Origin: an uncultured Ralstonia sp.
GTDB lineage: Bacteria; Pseudomonadota; Gammaproteobacteria; Burkholderiales; Burkholderiaceae
Assembly (NCBI GenBank): GCA_913056305.1
Contig: CAJXMR010000001.1
Coordinates: forward strand, 62,001 to 126,000
Length of the DNA: 64,000 nt
Direction of reading: 5' to 3'
Of this stretch, positions 31,894-40,783 are shown one piece after another. The position numbers and the translations under genes were made by a program. Each line of letters opens with the position of its first letter. Position 1 is the first letter of the stretch. The notes under the pieces were generated by a model, which worked only from the letters and a program-made list of their open reading frames with translations, ran no database searches and had not been told where the DNA came from.

Positions 31894-34110
31894 ATGACCA
31901 CCATCAACGACGTCACACAGCTCAATCGCATGCCGGTGTTCTCGGTGGCGACACCCCACTCGACCCAGGACGTGGTCGACGCGCTGACCGGCACCGTCTT
32001 CCCGGTATCGGTGGGCGGCGGGCACTTCAGCATGGGCGGGCAGACCGCCAGCCCGGGAACGCTGCATCTGGATCTGCGCGAGATGAATCGCATCCTGCGC
32101 TTCGACCCCGAGGCCAGCACGATCCGCGTGCAGGCCGGCACGCGCTGGTGCGACATCCAGCGCTTCATCGATCCGCATGACCTGGCGGTCAAGATCATGC
32201 AGACCTATGCCAACTTCACCGTGGGCGGCACGCTGTCGGTCAATGCGCATGGCCGCTATACGGCCGGGCCGGTGGCCTCGTCCGTGCGGGCCATTACGCT
32301 GGTGCTGACCAATGGCGAGGTGGTGGAGGCAACGCCGGCCATCCACGCCGAGCTCTTCAACGCGGCCATCGGCGGGTATGGTGCCGTCGGCGTCATCACC
32401 GAAGCTGAACTGGGGCTGGTGCCGAACGCTCGCGTCGAACGCAGCGCCATCAAGCTGGACGTGGCCGACTACCCGGCCTGGTTCGACGCCAACGTGCGCG
32501 GCCACCGTGATGTGGTGTTCCACAACTTCGATCTCTACCCGCCGCACTACGCCGCCGGCCGCGCCGTCAGCTGGACGGTGACCGACAAGCCCGCCACCGC
32601 GCCGCGCTTGCAAACGCCACGGCGCGCGCGCCTGCTGGAAAAGTACCTGCTGTGGTCCATCACCGAAACGCCGCTGGGCAAGTTCCGCCGCGAGTACCTC
32701 TACGACCCGCTGCTCACGCTGCGTGGCAAGGTGCACTGGCGCAACTACGAAGCCGGCTACGACGTGGCCGAGCTGGAGCCAACCGACCGGCAGCATCGCA
32801 CCTACGTGCTGCAGGAGTACTTCGTGCCTGCCGCGCAGATGACGCGCTTCACCAAGGCACTTGCCGCCACGCTGCGGCGCTACAAGGTCAATGCCGTCAA
32901 CGTCTCCGTGCGCCATGCCGATGCCGACACGCAGACCGTGATGTCATGGGCGCGCGGCGAGACCTTCGCCTTCGTCCTCTACTACAAGCAGCGCACGCGC
33001 CCCAATGCCCTGGAGAAGGTGGCTGTGTGGACGCGCGAGCTGATCGACGCAGCGCTGGATGCCGGCGGCACGTATTACCTGCCGTACCAGGTGCATGCGA
33101 CGCCCGAGCAGTTCCATTGCGCCTACCCGCGGGCGCGCGAGCTTTTTGCGCTCAAGGCACGGCTGGACCCGCACTATCGGCTGCGCGGTGCGCTATGGGA
33201 TCGCTACTACGCCCCCGCGCAGTCGACCGAAGTGGACACGGGCGGCACGACGACGGCCGACCGGTCGCTGTTCGCCGCCGTCTACGGCAACGTCGATTCC
33301 GCCGACCGCTTCTACACCTTCCTGCAGAACATCTTCAACCTGGTGCCGGAAGACCGCTTCCATACCCTGATCAAGCAATGCCTGGCTGCGGGCGGCGACG
33401 ATGAAGCGATCTACCGCAGCCTGCAGGCCGCGTTGCCCGGTATCACGCCGCGCCTGGCCATGCTCAGCCACGCCCTGCCCGCGCTCGCCACGCAAAAACG
33501 CGAGATCGGCCGGCAAACTGCCCAACTGATCGGCAATGCACGCCTGCGCGACTACGTCGAGATCGGCACCACCGGCCGCTACGTGCGCGCGTTGCGCAAG
33601 CACGCCAGCATCACGGGCAGCGTGACGCTGGTGACGGATACCGCGCCGGGGTTCTCGCCGGTCGATATCGTCGAGCGTGGACAACTCACGCCCATCGGCA
33701 AGGCTGTCCGCATGGACGACTACGCGCCGCTCACCCTGCCGCCCGCTAGCGCCGACCTGGTGAGCTGCTTCATCGGCTTGCACCACATGGCGCCCGAGAA
33801 GCTACAGCCGTTCCTGGCCTCGATCGCGGCCGTGCTGCGGCCTGGCGGCATGTTCGTGGTGCGCGAGCACGACGTGGCCGCCTCCGCCATGCATCACTTC
33901 GTGGCGCTGGCGCATACGGTCTTCAATGCCGGGCTTGGTGAAAGCTGGGCGACCAACGCTGCCGAACTGCACCACTTCGCCAGCGCCGACGCCTGGGTCC
34001 GCCGCATCGAGCGCTGCGGCCTGCGCTCCACCGGCGTGCAGCTGCGCCAGGAAGGCGACCCCACCGACAACCTGCTGATGGCCTTCGTCAAGGAAGGAGC
34101 AACGTCATGA
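31894..34110 (+). CDS. FAD-linked oxidase fused to a methyltransferase-like domain
   Basis: A 738-residue two-domain protein. Residues about 15-470 form a vanillyl-alcohol-oxidase-type flavoprotein. The FAD-binding part has VSVGGGHFSMGGQTASPGTL and the pyrophosphate loop TVGGTLSVNAHGRYTAGPVA; the cap ends near KARLDPHYRLRGALWDRYY. From about residue 545 a class I methyltransferase-like domain follows (RDYVEIGTTGRYV, then LPPASADLVSCFIGLHHM and AVLRPGGMFVVREHD). The glycine-rich SAM loop is atypical (EIGTTGR), so activity needs proof. I know no characterised enzyme with this architecture. The exported protein downstream overlaps it by ATGA, suggesting a joint function. Confidence 0.75.
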   Translation: MTTINDVTQLNRMPVFSVATPHSTQDVVDALTGTVFPVSVGGGHFSMGGQTASPGTLHLDLREMNRILRFDPEASTIRVQAGTRWCDIQRFIDPHDLAVKIMQTYANFTVGGTLSVNAHGRYTAGPVASSVRAITLVLTNGEVVEATPAIHAELFNAAIGGYGAVGVITEAELGLVPNARVERSAIKLDVADYPAWFDANVRGHRDVVFHNFDLYPPHYAAGRAVSWTVTDKPATAPRLQTPRRARLLEKYLLWSITETPLGKFRREYLYDPLLTLRGKVHWRNYEAGYDVAELEPTDRQHRTYVLQEYFVPAAQMTRFTKALAATLRRYKVNAVNVSVRHADADTQTVMSWARGETFAFVLYYKQRTRPNALEKVAVWTRELIDAALDAGGTYYLPYQVHATPEQFHCAYPRARELFALKARLDPHYRLRGALWDRYYAPAQSTEVDTGGTTTADRSLFAAVYGNVDSADRFYTFLQNIFNLVPEDRFHTLIKQCLAAGGDDEAIYRSLQAALPGITPRLAMLSHALPALATQKREIGRQTAQLIGNARLRDYVEIGTTGRYVRALRKHASITGSVTLVTDTAPGFSPVDIVERGQLTPIGKAVRMDDYAPLTLPPASADLVSCFIGLHHMAPEKLQPFLASIAAVLRPGGMFVVREHDVAASAMHHFVALAHTVFNAGLGESWATNAAELHHFASADAWVRRIERCGLRSTGVQLRQEGDPTDNLLMAFVKEGATS

Positions 34111-35156
34111 TCCACGGCTTCAAACTGGCATTGGCCGCACTCGCCTTGAGCGCCGCCGTGGCGGCACCGGCGCGTGCGCAGCAGACGGCGAACAGCCTCG
34201 TCCCGCTGCCCGAGCGGCGCGGCGCCGAGCAGACGCTGCTGACCTATCCGGAATGGTTTCTCGTCCACAGCCCGGCGGAATATGCCCGCACCGTGCAGAG
34301 CGGTGTGCCGCAAGACTTTCCATTCCTGCGCCACATCGGGCAACTGTGGTCGAGCTACGCCGCCGTGACGGCCGAACAGTGGCGCGACGGGTATCCCGCC
34401 AACCCGGGCTATCACCTGATGATCAACGTGCTCTCGGCCAGCACCACGGTCGAGTACACCCTGCGCTCCGCCTATGAAAACACCGTCGGCCGGCTGAGCT
34501 GGGCGCTCTCCGGCAGCCGGCCCAGCGCTGAAGACCGCTACGCCGCCATGGCCGCGCAGGACTATGTCGACTTCATCCGCCAGGAGCCCTGGTACCGGTA
34601 CGACTTCACCGCACGGCTCAAGCACCTGTGGACCGACGTGCCGGCCACCGGCCCCGGCATGCTGCGCAAGTGGGAGCGTCGGTACGCACTGACCACCGAA
34701 TACGCCGTCAAGGCGGTCTACGGCAAGTTGATCGCGTGGGCCACCGGCGTGATCTACACCCCCGCGCGCATGACGACCGCTGTCGTGGTCGACCACCTGC
34801 CGCCGGCGTGGTCGCCGCCCGCACGGGTGAGCATCCTGGCACGCGAAGCCGATGGGCGCGCCGTGCTGTCGCTGCCGCGCTACTTCGACTTCCGCATCGC
34901 GGCAACTGCGCTGGCCGAGGACGGCATCCACATCACCGATATTGCGGGCAACACATCGGAGGTGCTGGTCACCCTATGGCTGGCGCGCGGCGCGCCGTTC
35001 GACCCATCGATGGGCCGCGTGCTGTTCGAGCAGTCCCTGTCGGTGCCGGCCAACCAGCGGCGGGTGGCCGTGCTCATGCCCGTGGGGAAGCTGTCGGCCG
35101 CGCTGCTGGCGGCCAAGCAGCGTGGCTGGCAGGTCGAGCACGTCTATGACGACTGA
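34107..35156 (+). CDS. Exported protein of unknown function, partner of the oxidase fusion
   Basis: A 349-residue protein with a Sec signal peptide (MIHGFKLALAALALSAAVAA, cleavage likely after ARA). The mature part begins QQTANSLVPLPERRGAEQTL and has a YPEWFLVHSPAEYA segment, then LGQLWSSY-like helices. A second half near residue 230 is beta-rich. No enzyme motif or lipobox was found. Its ATG overlaps the stop of the oxidase/methyltransferase gene, so the two are translationally coupled although one product is cytoplasmic and the other exported. It ends 46 bp from a convergent MFS gene. Confidence 0.65.
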   Translation: MIHGFKLALAALALSAAVAAPARAQQTANSLVPLPERRGAEQTLLTYPEWFLVHSPAEYARTVQSGVPQDFPFLRHIGQLWSSYAAVTAEQWRDGYPANPGYHLMINVLSASTTVEYTLRSAYENTVGRLSWALSGSRPSAEDRYAAMAAQDYVDFIRQEPWYRYDFTARLKHLWTDVPATGPGMLRKWERRYALTTEYAVKAVYGKLIAWATGVIYTPARMTTAVVVDHLPPAWSPPARVSILAREADGRAVLSLPRYFDFRIAATALAEDGIHITDIAGNTSEVLVTLWLARGAPFDPSMGRVLFEQSLSVPANQRRVAVLMPVGKLSAALLAAKQRGWQVEHVYDD

Positions 35157-35202
35157 GGCATGCACGCCCTGCCAGGATCCGGCGGCCAATGCGAGGCGTC
35201 GA

Positions 35203-36522
35203 TCAAGCGTTGGCCGTGGACGGCAGGTCGCGACCCTGTACCTGCCCACGCGGCTTGACCAGCGTCCACAGCAAGACCATGCCAATCAGGTCTCCGCAAC
35301 CGAGCGCGACGAAGAACGGCGCGTAGCCGATGCTGCTGACCAACCAGCCGATCATTAGCGTGAAGCCGAGGTTGCCGATGCCGGCCACGAAACTGGCCAT
35401 GCCGGTGACAGTCGCTACCTCGTGCTTGGGGAACAGATCCGCCGACAGCGAGATCACCGAGATCGACAAAGTCTGGTGCGCGAACCCGCCCAGGCACAGC
35501 AGGAGGATGGCCACGGCCGGGTCCTTCACGAAGCCAACCCCCGCCATGCCGATCATCAGGACCGCGCCCAGCGAGAACGCCACACGCTTGCCGTCGACGA
35601 TCACGATGCCGAAACGCTTGTTCAGGTAAGCCGAGATGGTGCCGCCCATCATGCAGCCGAAATCCGCCGCTACGAACGGCAGCCACGCCGTCAGGGCGAT
35701 GGTCTTGAGGTCGAAGCCACGTGCCTGGTAGAGGTACAGCGGCATCCAATAGACCAGCGTGCCCCACACCGGATCGGCAAAGAACCGCGGCAGCGCGATG
35801 CCCCAGAAATTGCGTTGCGAGAGGATCTGGCGGATGGGCGGCCGGCCGCTCTCCTTGGTGCGCTCCGTACGCTCACTGCCCGCGATCTCCTGGTCGTCCG
35901 CCTGCCCTGCCGCGATGTAGTCGGCCTCCGCCTTCGTGAGCGCGGGATGCGCGTCCGGATGGCGATAGAAGATCAGCCACAACCCGGCCCACGCCAGACT
36001 CATGGCGCCGGCGATGATGAAGGCGGTCTCCCAGTCGTACTTGAGGATCGACCACGCGATCAGCGGCGGCGCCATGATGGCGCCCACTGACGCACCCAGG
36101 TTGAACGTGCCGGCGGCAAAGCCGCGCTCGCGTGCGGGAAACCAGTACGCAGTCGCGCGCATGCCGGCGGGAATAAACGCCCCCTCCACCAGCCCCAGCA
36201 AGCCGCGCAGGATGAACAGGCCGATCCAGCCGTTCACGAACCCGTGCGCCATGCAGATCAGCGACCACGCCACGCCGCACAGCAGGAAGCCGAAGCGCAG
36301 GCCGATGCGGTCCATCAGGTAGCCGGTCAACGGCGCACCGATCGGGTACATGACCAGGAACGCACCGGTGATCCACCCATAGTGCTGCGTCGTGATGTGC
36401 AGGCTCTGCATGACCGTTGGCGCAGCTACGCCCAGCGAGCTGCGCGCCAGGTAGTTCATGACCGTACCGAGCGTGAGCAGCCCGATCATCCACCAGCGCA
36501 GTCCCTTGATTTTCATTGTCAT
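35203..36522 (-). CDS. MFS transporter of the hexuronate/aldarate (ACS) type
   Basis: A 439-residue 12-span major facilitator of the anion:cation symporter group that includes ExuT and GudP. The opening GLRWWMIGLLTLGTVMNYLA, then RSSLGVAAPTVMQSL and the inter-helix loop GYLMDRIGLRFGF, is typical. GGGAGG stands 6 bases before the ATG at 36522, which settles the start. It is the last gene of the uronate operon, 10 bp after the alginate-lyase-like gene, so uptake of a free uronate or aldarate is the likely role. Confidence 0.82.
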   Translation of the reverse strand: MTMKIKGLRWWMIGLLTLGTVMNYLARSSLGVAAPTVMQSLHITTQHYGWITGAFLVMYPIGAPLTGYLMDRIGLRFGFLLCGVAWSLICMAHGFVNGWIGLFILRGLLGLVEGAFIPAGMRATAYWFPARERGFAAGTFNLGASVGAIMAPPLIAWSILKYDWETAFIIAGAMSLAWAGLWLIFYRHPDAHPALTKAEADYIAAGQADDQEIAGSERTERTKESGRPPIRQILSQRNFWGIALPRFFADPVWGTLVYWMPLYLYQARGFDLKTIALTAWLPFVAADFGCMMGGTISAYLNKRFGIVIVDGKRVAFSLGAVLMIGMAGVGFVKDPAVAILLLCLGGFAHQTLSISVISLSADLFPKHEVATVTGMASFVAGIGNLGFTLMIGWLVSSIGYAPFFVALGCGDLIGMVLLWTLVKPRGQVQGRDLPSTANA

Positions 36523-36532
36523 CGCGGCCTCC

Positions 36533-37645
36533 CTAGGCGGAGAACAAAGCGCGCGTGACCGGCGTGGCGTCCAGCCCAACCGATACGGCGCGGAATTGCG
36601 GATCGAGCCCAGTGCCGATCCGGTAGAGATCGGCGGCCTCGTTGCGCTGCCACAGGCCGGCGTATCCCGGCACATGCGCGGCGGCGCGACGCGCGTCGAA
36701 CTTGACGGTGCTGCGCACGAACTCCTCGTGCTGCCGCTCGCCGCGCGCATACGGTGCGAGCCATTCCAGGGCCGATGCAAGCCGGCCGCGGATCTCTGTC
36801 GCGCCGTACCAGTCGTCGCCATGCGCGGCGGCCATGGAGGCGGCCATCAGCAGCGGCTCCAGGTCGTAGACGACGTAGTGCATGGCGTCTCGCTGGGCAA
36901 AGTCATAGGTGCTGCCGTCGTGGTGCACGTTCTGCCGCACGTGGGCGACGAACGCGGCGCGAGCGGCATCGATCCACCTGGCGTCGCCGCTCAGGTAGGC
37001 GCCAGCGGTCGCGAGCTTCACGCGATGGCTCTGCCAGTTGTTGAGCAGCGTACTGTCATCGCCTACGCGCCGCGCGGGGGTCAGGTAGGCCTGTGCCAAC
37101 TGCGTGCCGAATGCGGGAATGCGCTCGGCCACGTCACGGGGCAGGCGGTCCCTCACGAGATCGAGCCCGAACAGGAATTGGATGAGCTCCGCCTCGTCGA
37201 CCGGGTTGGCCGACGATTGATAGCCCGGCAGCCAGCCGGCGATGTAGGCAACGGCCTTGTCGGCATAGGCTGCCTTGCCGGTCACGCGAAACGCCAGCGC
37301 CTGCACCAGTGTCTGCCGCCAATCCTGCTGCGCCTGGACACTCGCGTCGTGGTCATCCTCGTGGGGCAGCAGGCCCTGCGTGTGCACCACCGCACGCACA
37401 TGCAGATCGCGCCCAAGCCCGCCATCGGCCAGCACGGTCAATTGCGATGCCACGTCGGCCGGCAGCGATGCCGCCAGCGTCTGCGCGCGCTGCGGCGACG
37501 TCAGCGCGTAGCCAGCCGTCTTGGTGGCGGACGGCCGCTTGGCCAGGGCATCGGCCCAGGCGCCACGGTAGGCACTCGCCGCCACGGTCAACGGCACCGC
37601 GAACGCGCTGCGCAGCAGCAGGCGACGGCCTGGCGAGTTCGTCAT
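36533..37645 (-). CDS. Alginate-lyase-superfamily polysaccharide lyase, exported
   Basis: A 370-residue protein starting MTNSPGRRLLLRSAFAVPLT, a signal peptide with a double Arg that may use Tat or Sec. An ATG at 37666 is an alternative start. The mature protein is helical like the (alpha/alpha) toroid of the Alginate_lyase family. A likely catalytic segment is STLLNNWQSHRVKLA (Asn-Asn and His), and a later one is DAMHYVVYDLEPLL. Family members cut uronic-acid polymers such as alginate or glucuronan. The neighbours degrade free uronates, so release of uronate from an oligomer in the periplasm fits. The exact polymer cannot be told. Confidence 0.75.
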   Translation of the reverse strand: MTNSPGRRLLLRSAFAVPLTVAASAYRGAWADALAKRPSATKTAGYALTSPQRAQTLAASLPADVASQLTVLADGGLGRDLHVRAVVHTQGLLPHEDDHDASVQAQQDWRQTLVQALAFRVTGKAAYADKAVAYIAGWLPGYQSSANPVDEAELIQFLFGLDLVRDRLPRDVAERIPAFGTQLAQAYLTPARRVGDDSTLLNNWQSHRVKLATAGAYLSGDARWIDAARAAFVAHVRQNVHHDGSTYDFAQRDAMHYVVYDLEPLLMAASMAAAHGDDWYGATEIRGRLASALEWLAPYARGERQHEEFVRSTVKFDARRAAAHVPGYAGLWQRNEAADLYRIGTGLDPQFRAVSVGLDATPVTRALFSA

Positions 37646-37742
37646 CTCAGCTTCGGCGCAGGTCATGGCAGCCACGCCCCCGCCGACGCTGGGGCAAGCC
37701 ACATGCCGATGCGCTTCACGCACGTGTTGGAAGGCATGGCCA

Positions 37743-38603
37743 TCACTTCGGCTCCATCGGGCCGGCCAGCACGAACGACCCGCCCTGGAACCGCTGCGTC
37801 GGGTCATCCAGATCGCAGGTCGGCGCGTTGGCCGGAAACAGGTGCTCGAACTGCGCCGCGCTGTCCTGCGGACCGAAGCCCAGGAAGCTTGCCTTGGTGT
37901 TGTCCACCCACTTGATGCGGTTGTCCGACACGCCGTAGACGATGGCGTGACCGACACGGTTGGTGAACAGCGCGCAGCGCACCAGCTCGATGAAATCGCG
38001 ATAGCTCAGGTAGGTGACCAGCATGCGCGGGTTCTTTGGCGCCTCGAACGACGAGCCAATCCGCAGGCAGACCGTCTCCAGCCCGAAGCGGTCGAAGTAG
38101 TAACGCGACAGCGCTTCGCCAAAACACTTGGTCACGCCGTACAGGCAATCGGGCCGCAGCGGCGCGTCGATGTCGAGCACCGACGTGACGGGATGGAAAC
38201 CGACTGCATGGTTCGAGCTGGCGTAGACGATGCGCTTGACGCCCTGCTTCTGCGCGGCCGCGTAGAGGTTGTACAGGCCGAGGATGTTGGCCTGCAGCAG
38301 ATCGTCGAACGGCGCTTCGACAGAGATGCCACCCAGGTGGACGACGGCATCCACGCCTTCGAGCAGGCTGTGCACCGCGGCGCGATCTGCCAGGTCGACC
38401 ACCCTGCCTTCCTCATGCGCGGCCAGCTCGCCCAGTGGCGCGATATCGCTCACGCGAACGATATCGGCCCACGCGGCGAGCGCGCCGCGCAGCTGCCGCC
38501 CGAGGTTGCCGGCGGCGCCGGTCAGCAAGAGCCGCCGGAACGGTTTCGTTTGTGCGGCGCCGCCGCTTGCGTCATTGATTCCCATGGGATTGGACTCGGT
38601 CAT
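37743..38603 (-). CDS. udh: Uronate dehydrogenase
   Basis: A 286-residue NAD-dependent enzyme of the extended SDR class. The Rossmann motif is RRLLLTGAAGNLGRQLRG, the active-site segment YASSNHAVGFH and the Y-x-x-x-K is YGVTK. These match uronate dehydrogenase, which oxidises D-glucuronate or D-galacturonate to the aldaro-lactone. The length is near the known enzymes (about 265-280). It overlaps the aldolase stop by ATGA. With the glucarate dehydratase and aldolase encoded nearby it makes up the oxidative uronate route. Confidence 0.88.
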   Translation of the reverse strand: MTESNPMGINDASGGAAQTKPFRRLLLTGAAGNLGRQLRGALAAWADIVRVSDIAPLGELAAHEEGRVVDLADRAAVHSLLEGVDAVVHLGGISVEAPFDDLLQANILGLYNLYAAAQKQGVKRIVYASSNHAVGFHPVTSVLDIDAPLRPDCLYGVTKCFGEALSRYYFDRFGLETVCLRIGSSFEAPKNPRMLVTYLSYRDFIELVRCALFTNRVGHAIVYGVSDNRIKWVDNTKASFLGFGPQDSAAQFEHLFPANAPTCDLDDPTQRFQGGSFVLAGPMEPK

Positions 38604-39370
38604 GAACGTTGATGTGTTCGTGCCTGCTTGAGTGCCGCCTCGGCACCCGCACGCAGCAGGCTGATATCGGTGGCGACGGCAACATAGTCGAAACCGTCGC
38701 GGATGTACTGGGCGGAAAGCTCAGGGTCGGCCATCAGGATGCCGATCGGCTTGCCGCATGCATGCGCACGTGCACGCGCATTGTGGATGGCGCCCTGCAC
38801 ATCCGGGTGGCGGGCGTTGCCCAGGTGCCCCAGGGTGGCCGCCAGGTCGGCTGGGCCAATGAAGAGCGCGTCGATGCCCTCCACGGCGGCAATCTGCTCC
38901 AGGTTGGCCAGTGCCTTGGGGGTTTCGAGCTGCACGAGCAGGCAGACTTCGTCATTGGCGTTCTGGCCGTAGTCGGCATCGCGCCCGTAACGGTTGGCAC
39001 GCGTGGCCAAAGAAACGCCGCGCATACCCAGCGGCGGGTAGCGCACGGCGGCAACGGCACGGCGTGCGTCGTCCGCCGTATCGACCATTGGCACCAGCAG
39101 CGTCTGCGCGCCGATGTCGAGCAACCGCTTGATCGGCACCGGGTCGTTGGTGGCCGGCCGCACCACCGCCGACATGGCCGTCTGGGCAACGGTGCGCAAC
39201 TGCTCCAGCACCATCGGCACCTCGTTGGGGGCGTGCTCGGTGTCGAGCAGGATCCAGTCGTAGTCGCTCTGCGTCAGGACCTCGGCGACGTTGCTCGCGG
39301 CGAGCATGCTCCAGATGCCGAGCTGCTGCTTGCGGGCCAGCAACTGTGCCTTGAACCGGTTGCGCTGCAT
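38600..39370 (-). CDS. HpcH/HpaI-type aldolase (5-keto-4-deoxy-D-glucarate aldolase)
   Basis: A 256-residue class II aldolase. Family residues include LGIWSMLAASNVAEVL, DWILLDTEHAPNE, the substrate Arg in VVRPATND, the metal site LVQLETPKAL (Glu) and GPADLAATLG. In E. coli the homologue GarL splits 5-keto-4-deoxyglucarate to pyruvate and tartronate semialdehyde. Here the gene is flanked by uronate dehydrogenase and a porin, and the reductase for tartronate semialdehyde is close by, so the same reaction is expected. Confidence 0.85.
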   Translation of the reverse strand: MQRNRFKAQLLARKQQLGIWSMLAASNVAEVLTQSDYDWILLDTEHAPNEVPMVLEQLRTVAQTAMSAVVRPATNDPVPIKRLLDIGAQTLLVPMVDTADDARRAVAAVRYPPLGMRGVSLATRANRYGRDADYGQNANDEVCLLVQLETPKALANLEQIAAVEGIDALFIGPADLAATLGHLGNARHPDVQGAIHNARARAHACGKPIGILMADPELSAQYIRDGFDYVAVATDISLLRAGAEAALKQARTHQRS

Positions 39371-39399
39371 GAGGGTGCCCCTTCAAGAATGCGATGCGT

Positions 39400-39447
39400 G
39401 ATCAAGCTGACATGCCGCGATGCCGGGCTGCCGGCATCGCCTTGATC
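39400..39447 (-). other. Two-part stem-loop between porin and aldolase
   Basis: GCGATGCCGG (39417-39426) and CCGGCATCGC (39431-39440) form a perfect 10-bp stem with loop GCTG. GATCAAG (39400-39406) and CTTGATC (39441-39447) add a 7-bp outer stem, leaving a one-sided 10-nt bulge. There is no U tract. It probably slows decay or lowers read-through, giving more porin than aldolase message. Confidence 0.5.
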
Positions 39448-39454
39448 GTAGGAC

Positions 39455-40696
39455 TTAGAACGAGTGCCGCATACCCAGACCGACACCGATCGGGGACCCG
39501 CCCGGCGCACGGCTTGCCACGGAGGTCACGACCGGGTTGACGTCATAGTCATAGGTCGCAAATGAGCTGTTGTGAATCCGGCTGACGTAGCCCTCCAGCA
39601 TGGTGCGCTGCGACAACCAGTAGTGGTACGCAAACACCATCTGCTGTGCCCCGGTATGCGGCTGCTGCGCCGCCGAGCACTGCCCCGCCACTGCCGCCCC
39701 CGAGCAGTTGAGCGCACGCGCCACCGAATAGCTGACGATGAAGTCCTGCACGCCCACCTTCTGCATGACGGAAAGGCTGTAGGCATCACGGTAGGTCTGC
39801 CCGCCGCCGGCCGCAGCGCCTGCGCCGAAGGTGCCCTTGGAGCCGAGGCGGTCCCAACCGAGCGAGAAACTGGTCGACCCGGCCGATAGCCAGTTCGCCT
39901 CGTACCGGACGGCGATGCGGTGCTCGTAGTCGTTCGAGTAGCCGGCCCCCGCCACACCCATGCCGGCGCTGCCCGCGCCGGACAAGCCCGCGCCGGCGCC
40001 CAGCAGCGCCTGGCCGCGCCGCGTTTCATACGCATACGCGGCATAGATCGGGCCGCGCGCAAACTGCGCTCCCGTGCCCCAGGCATACATGCCAGTGAGT
40101 GCGGTGCCGGCAGAACCGCTCACGCTGCTGTTGGTAGGCGACGTGTTGCCGCCACCCGGCGAATACACCAGCTGCCCCGTCAGGCCCTGCAGCATGTCGG
40201 GCGACGTGTACAGGATGGAGTTGGCCAGCCGCGCGTTCAGGTTGGTCTGCGTGCCGTTGAGCGTCGTCATGATGCCAATGTTGTTGGCGATCGACGTGCT
40301 GCCGGGAATGAAGTTGAGCTTGCCGCCCAGCGCACGCATGGGCGAAGTCAGGTAGCCCAGCTGCAGCGTGCCGAGCTGGTTGCTCTGCAGGCCGACAAAC
40401 TGGTCGCGCGCGCTCGGGCCCGAGCCGTTGTTGACGTTGAAGCCGTATTCGATCTGGAAGATCGCGTTCAGGCCATTGCCCAGCGCTTCCTTGCCGCGCA
40501 TGCCCCACAGCGAGCTGTTGCTGTCTTCGCGCACCGTCATCGGCACGTTGGCACCGGTCTTGTTGGCACCGGTGGTGCGCACCGCCTCCACCGTGCCGTC
40601 GATCACCCCATACAGCGTCACCGAACTCTGCGCATGCGCGTTGACGGATGCACACGCCACAGCGGCGATGCAGGAGAGTTTCGTTTTCAAGCCCAT
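39455..40696 (-). CDS. Gram-negative trimeric porin (uronate operon)
   Basis: A 413-residue outer-membrane porin. The signal peptide is MGLKTKLSCIAAVACASVNA with cleavage after AHA; the mature end QSSVTLYGVIDGTVEAV is the standard opening of betaproteobacterial porins. Alternating beta strands run to the C-terminal Phe (GLGMRHSF). Landmarks are LWGMRGKEALGNGLNAIFQI and DQFVGLQSNQLGTLQLGYL. It lies between the ABC ATPase gene and the aldolase gene in one direction, so it likely admits uronate-containing sugars. Confidence 0.92.
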   Translation of the reverse strand: MGLKTKLSCIAAVACASVNAHAQSSVTLYGVIDGTVEAVRTTGANKTGANVPMTVREDSNSSLWGMRGKEALGNGLNAIFQIEYGFNVNNGSGPSARDQFVGLQSNQLGTLQLGYLTSPMRALGGKLNFIPGSTSIANNIGIMTTLNGTQTNLNARLANSILYTSPDMLQGLTGQLVYSPGGGNTSPTNSSVSGSAGTALTGMYAWGTGAQFARGPIYAAYAYETRRGQALLGAGAGLSGAGSAGMGVAGAGYSNDYEHRIAVRYEANWLSAGSTSFSLGWDRLGSKGTFGAGAAAGGGQTYRDAYSLSVMQKVGVQDFIVSYSVARALNCSGAAVAGQCSAAQQPHTGAQQMVFAYHYWLSQRTMLEGYVSRIHNSSFATYDYDVNPVVTSVASRAPGGSPIGVGLGMRHSF

Positions 40697-40708
40697 GTCC
40701 TTCCTCCT

Positions 40709-40767
40709 AGTGGATCTCTGTTGTCGTTCTGACTTGCGTTGTGGTTTTCACCCGTGGCAGATCCACT
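40709..40767. repeat. Inverted repeat between ABC ATPase and porin genes
   Basis: AGTGGATCT (40709-40717) and AGATCCACT (40759-40767) are perfect 9-bp arms 41 bp apart in the 87-bp gap ahead of the porin gene. It could fold in the transcript or bind a protein. No function can be assigned. Confidence 0.35.
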
Positions 40768-40783
40768 GCGGTAAACCGGTCTT

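Noticed and set aside
40678..40692. TTTCGTTTTC near the porin start as another LacI-type operator
   Set aside because: It lies within the coding sequence for the signal peptide, keeps only part of one half-site and has no symmetric partner.
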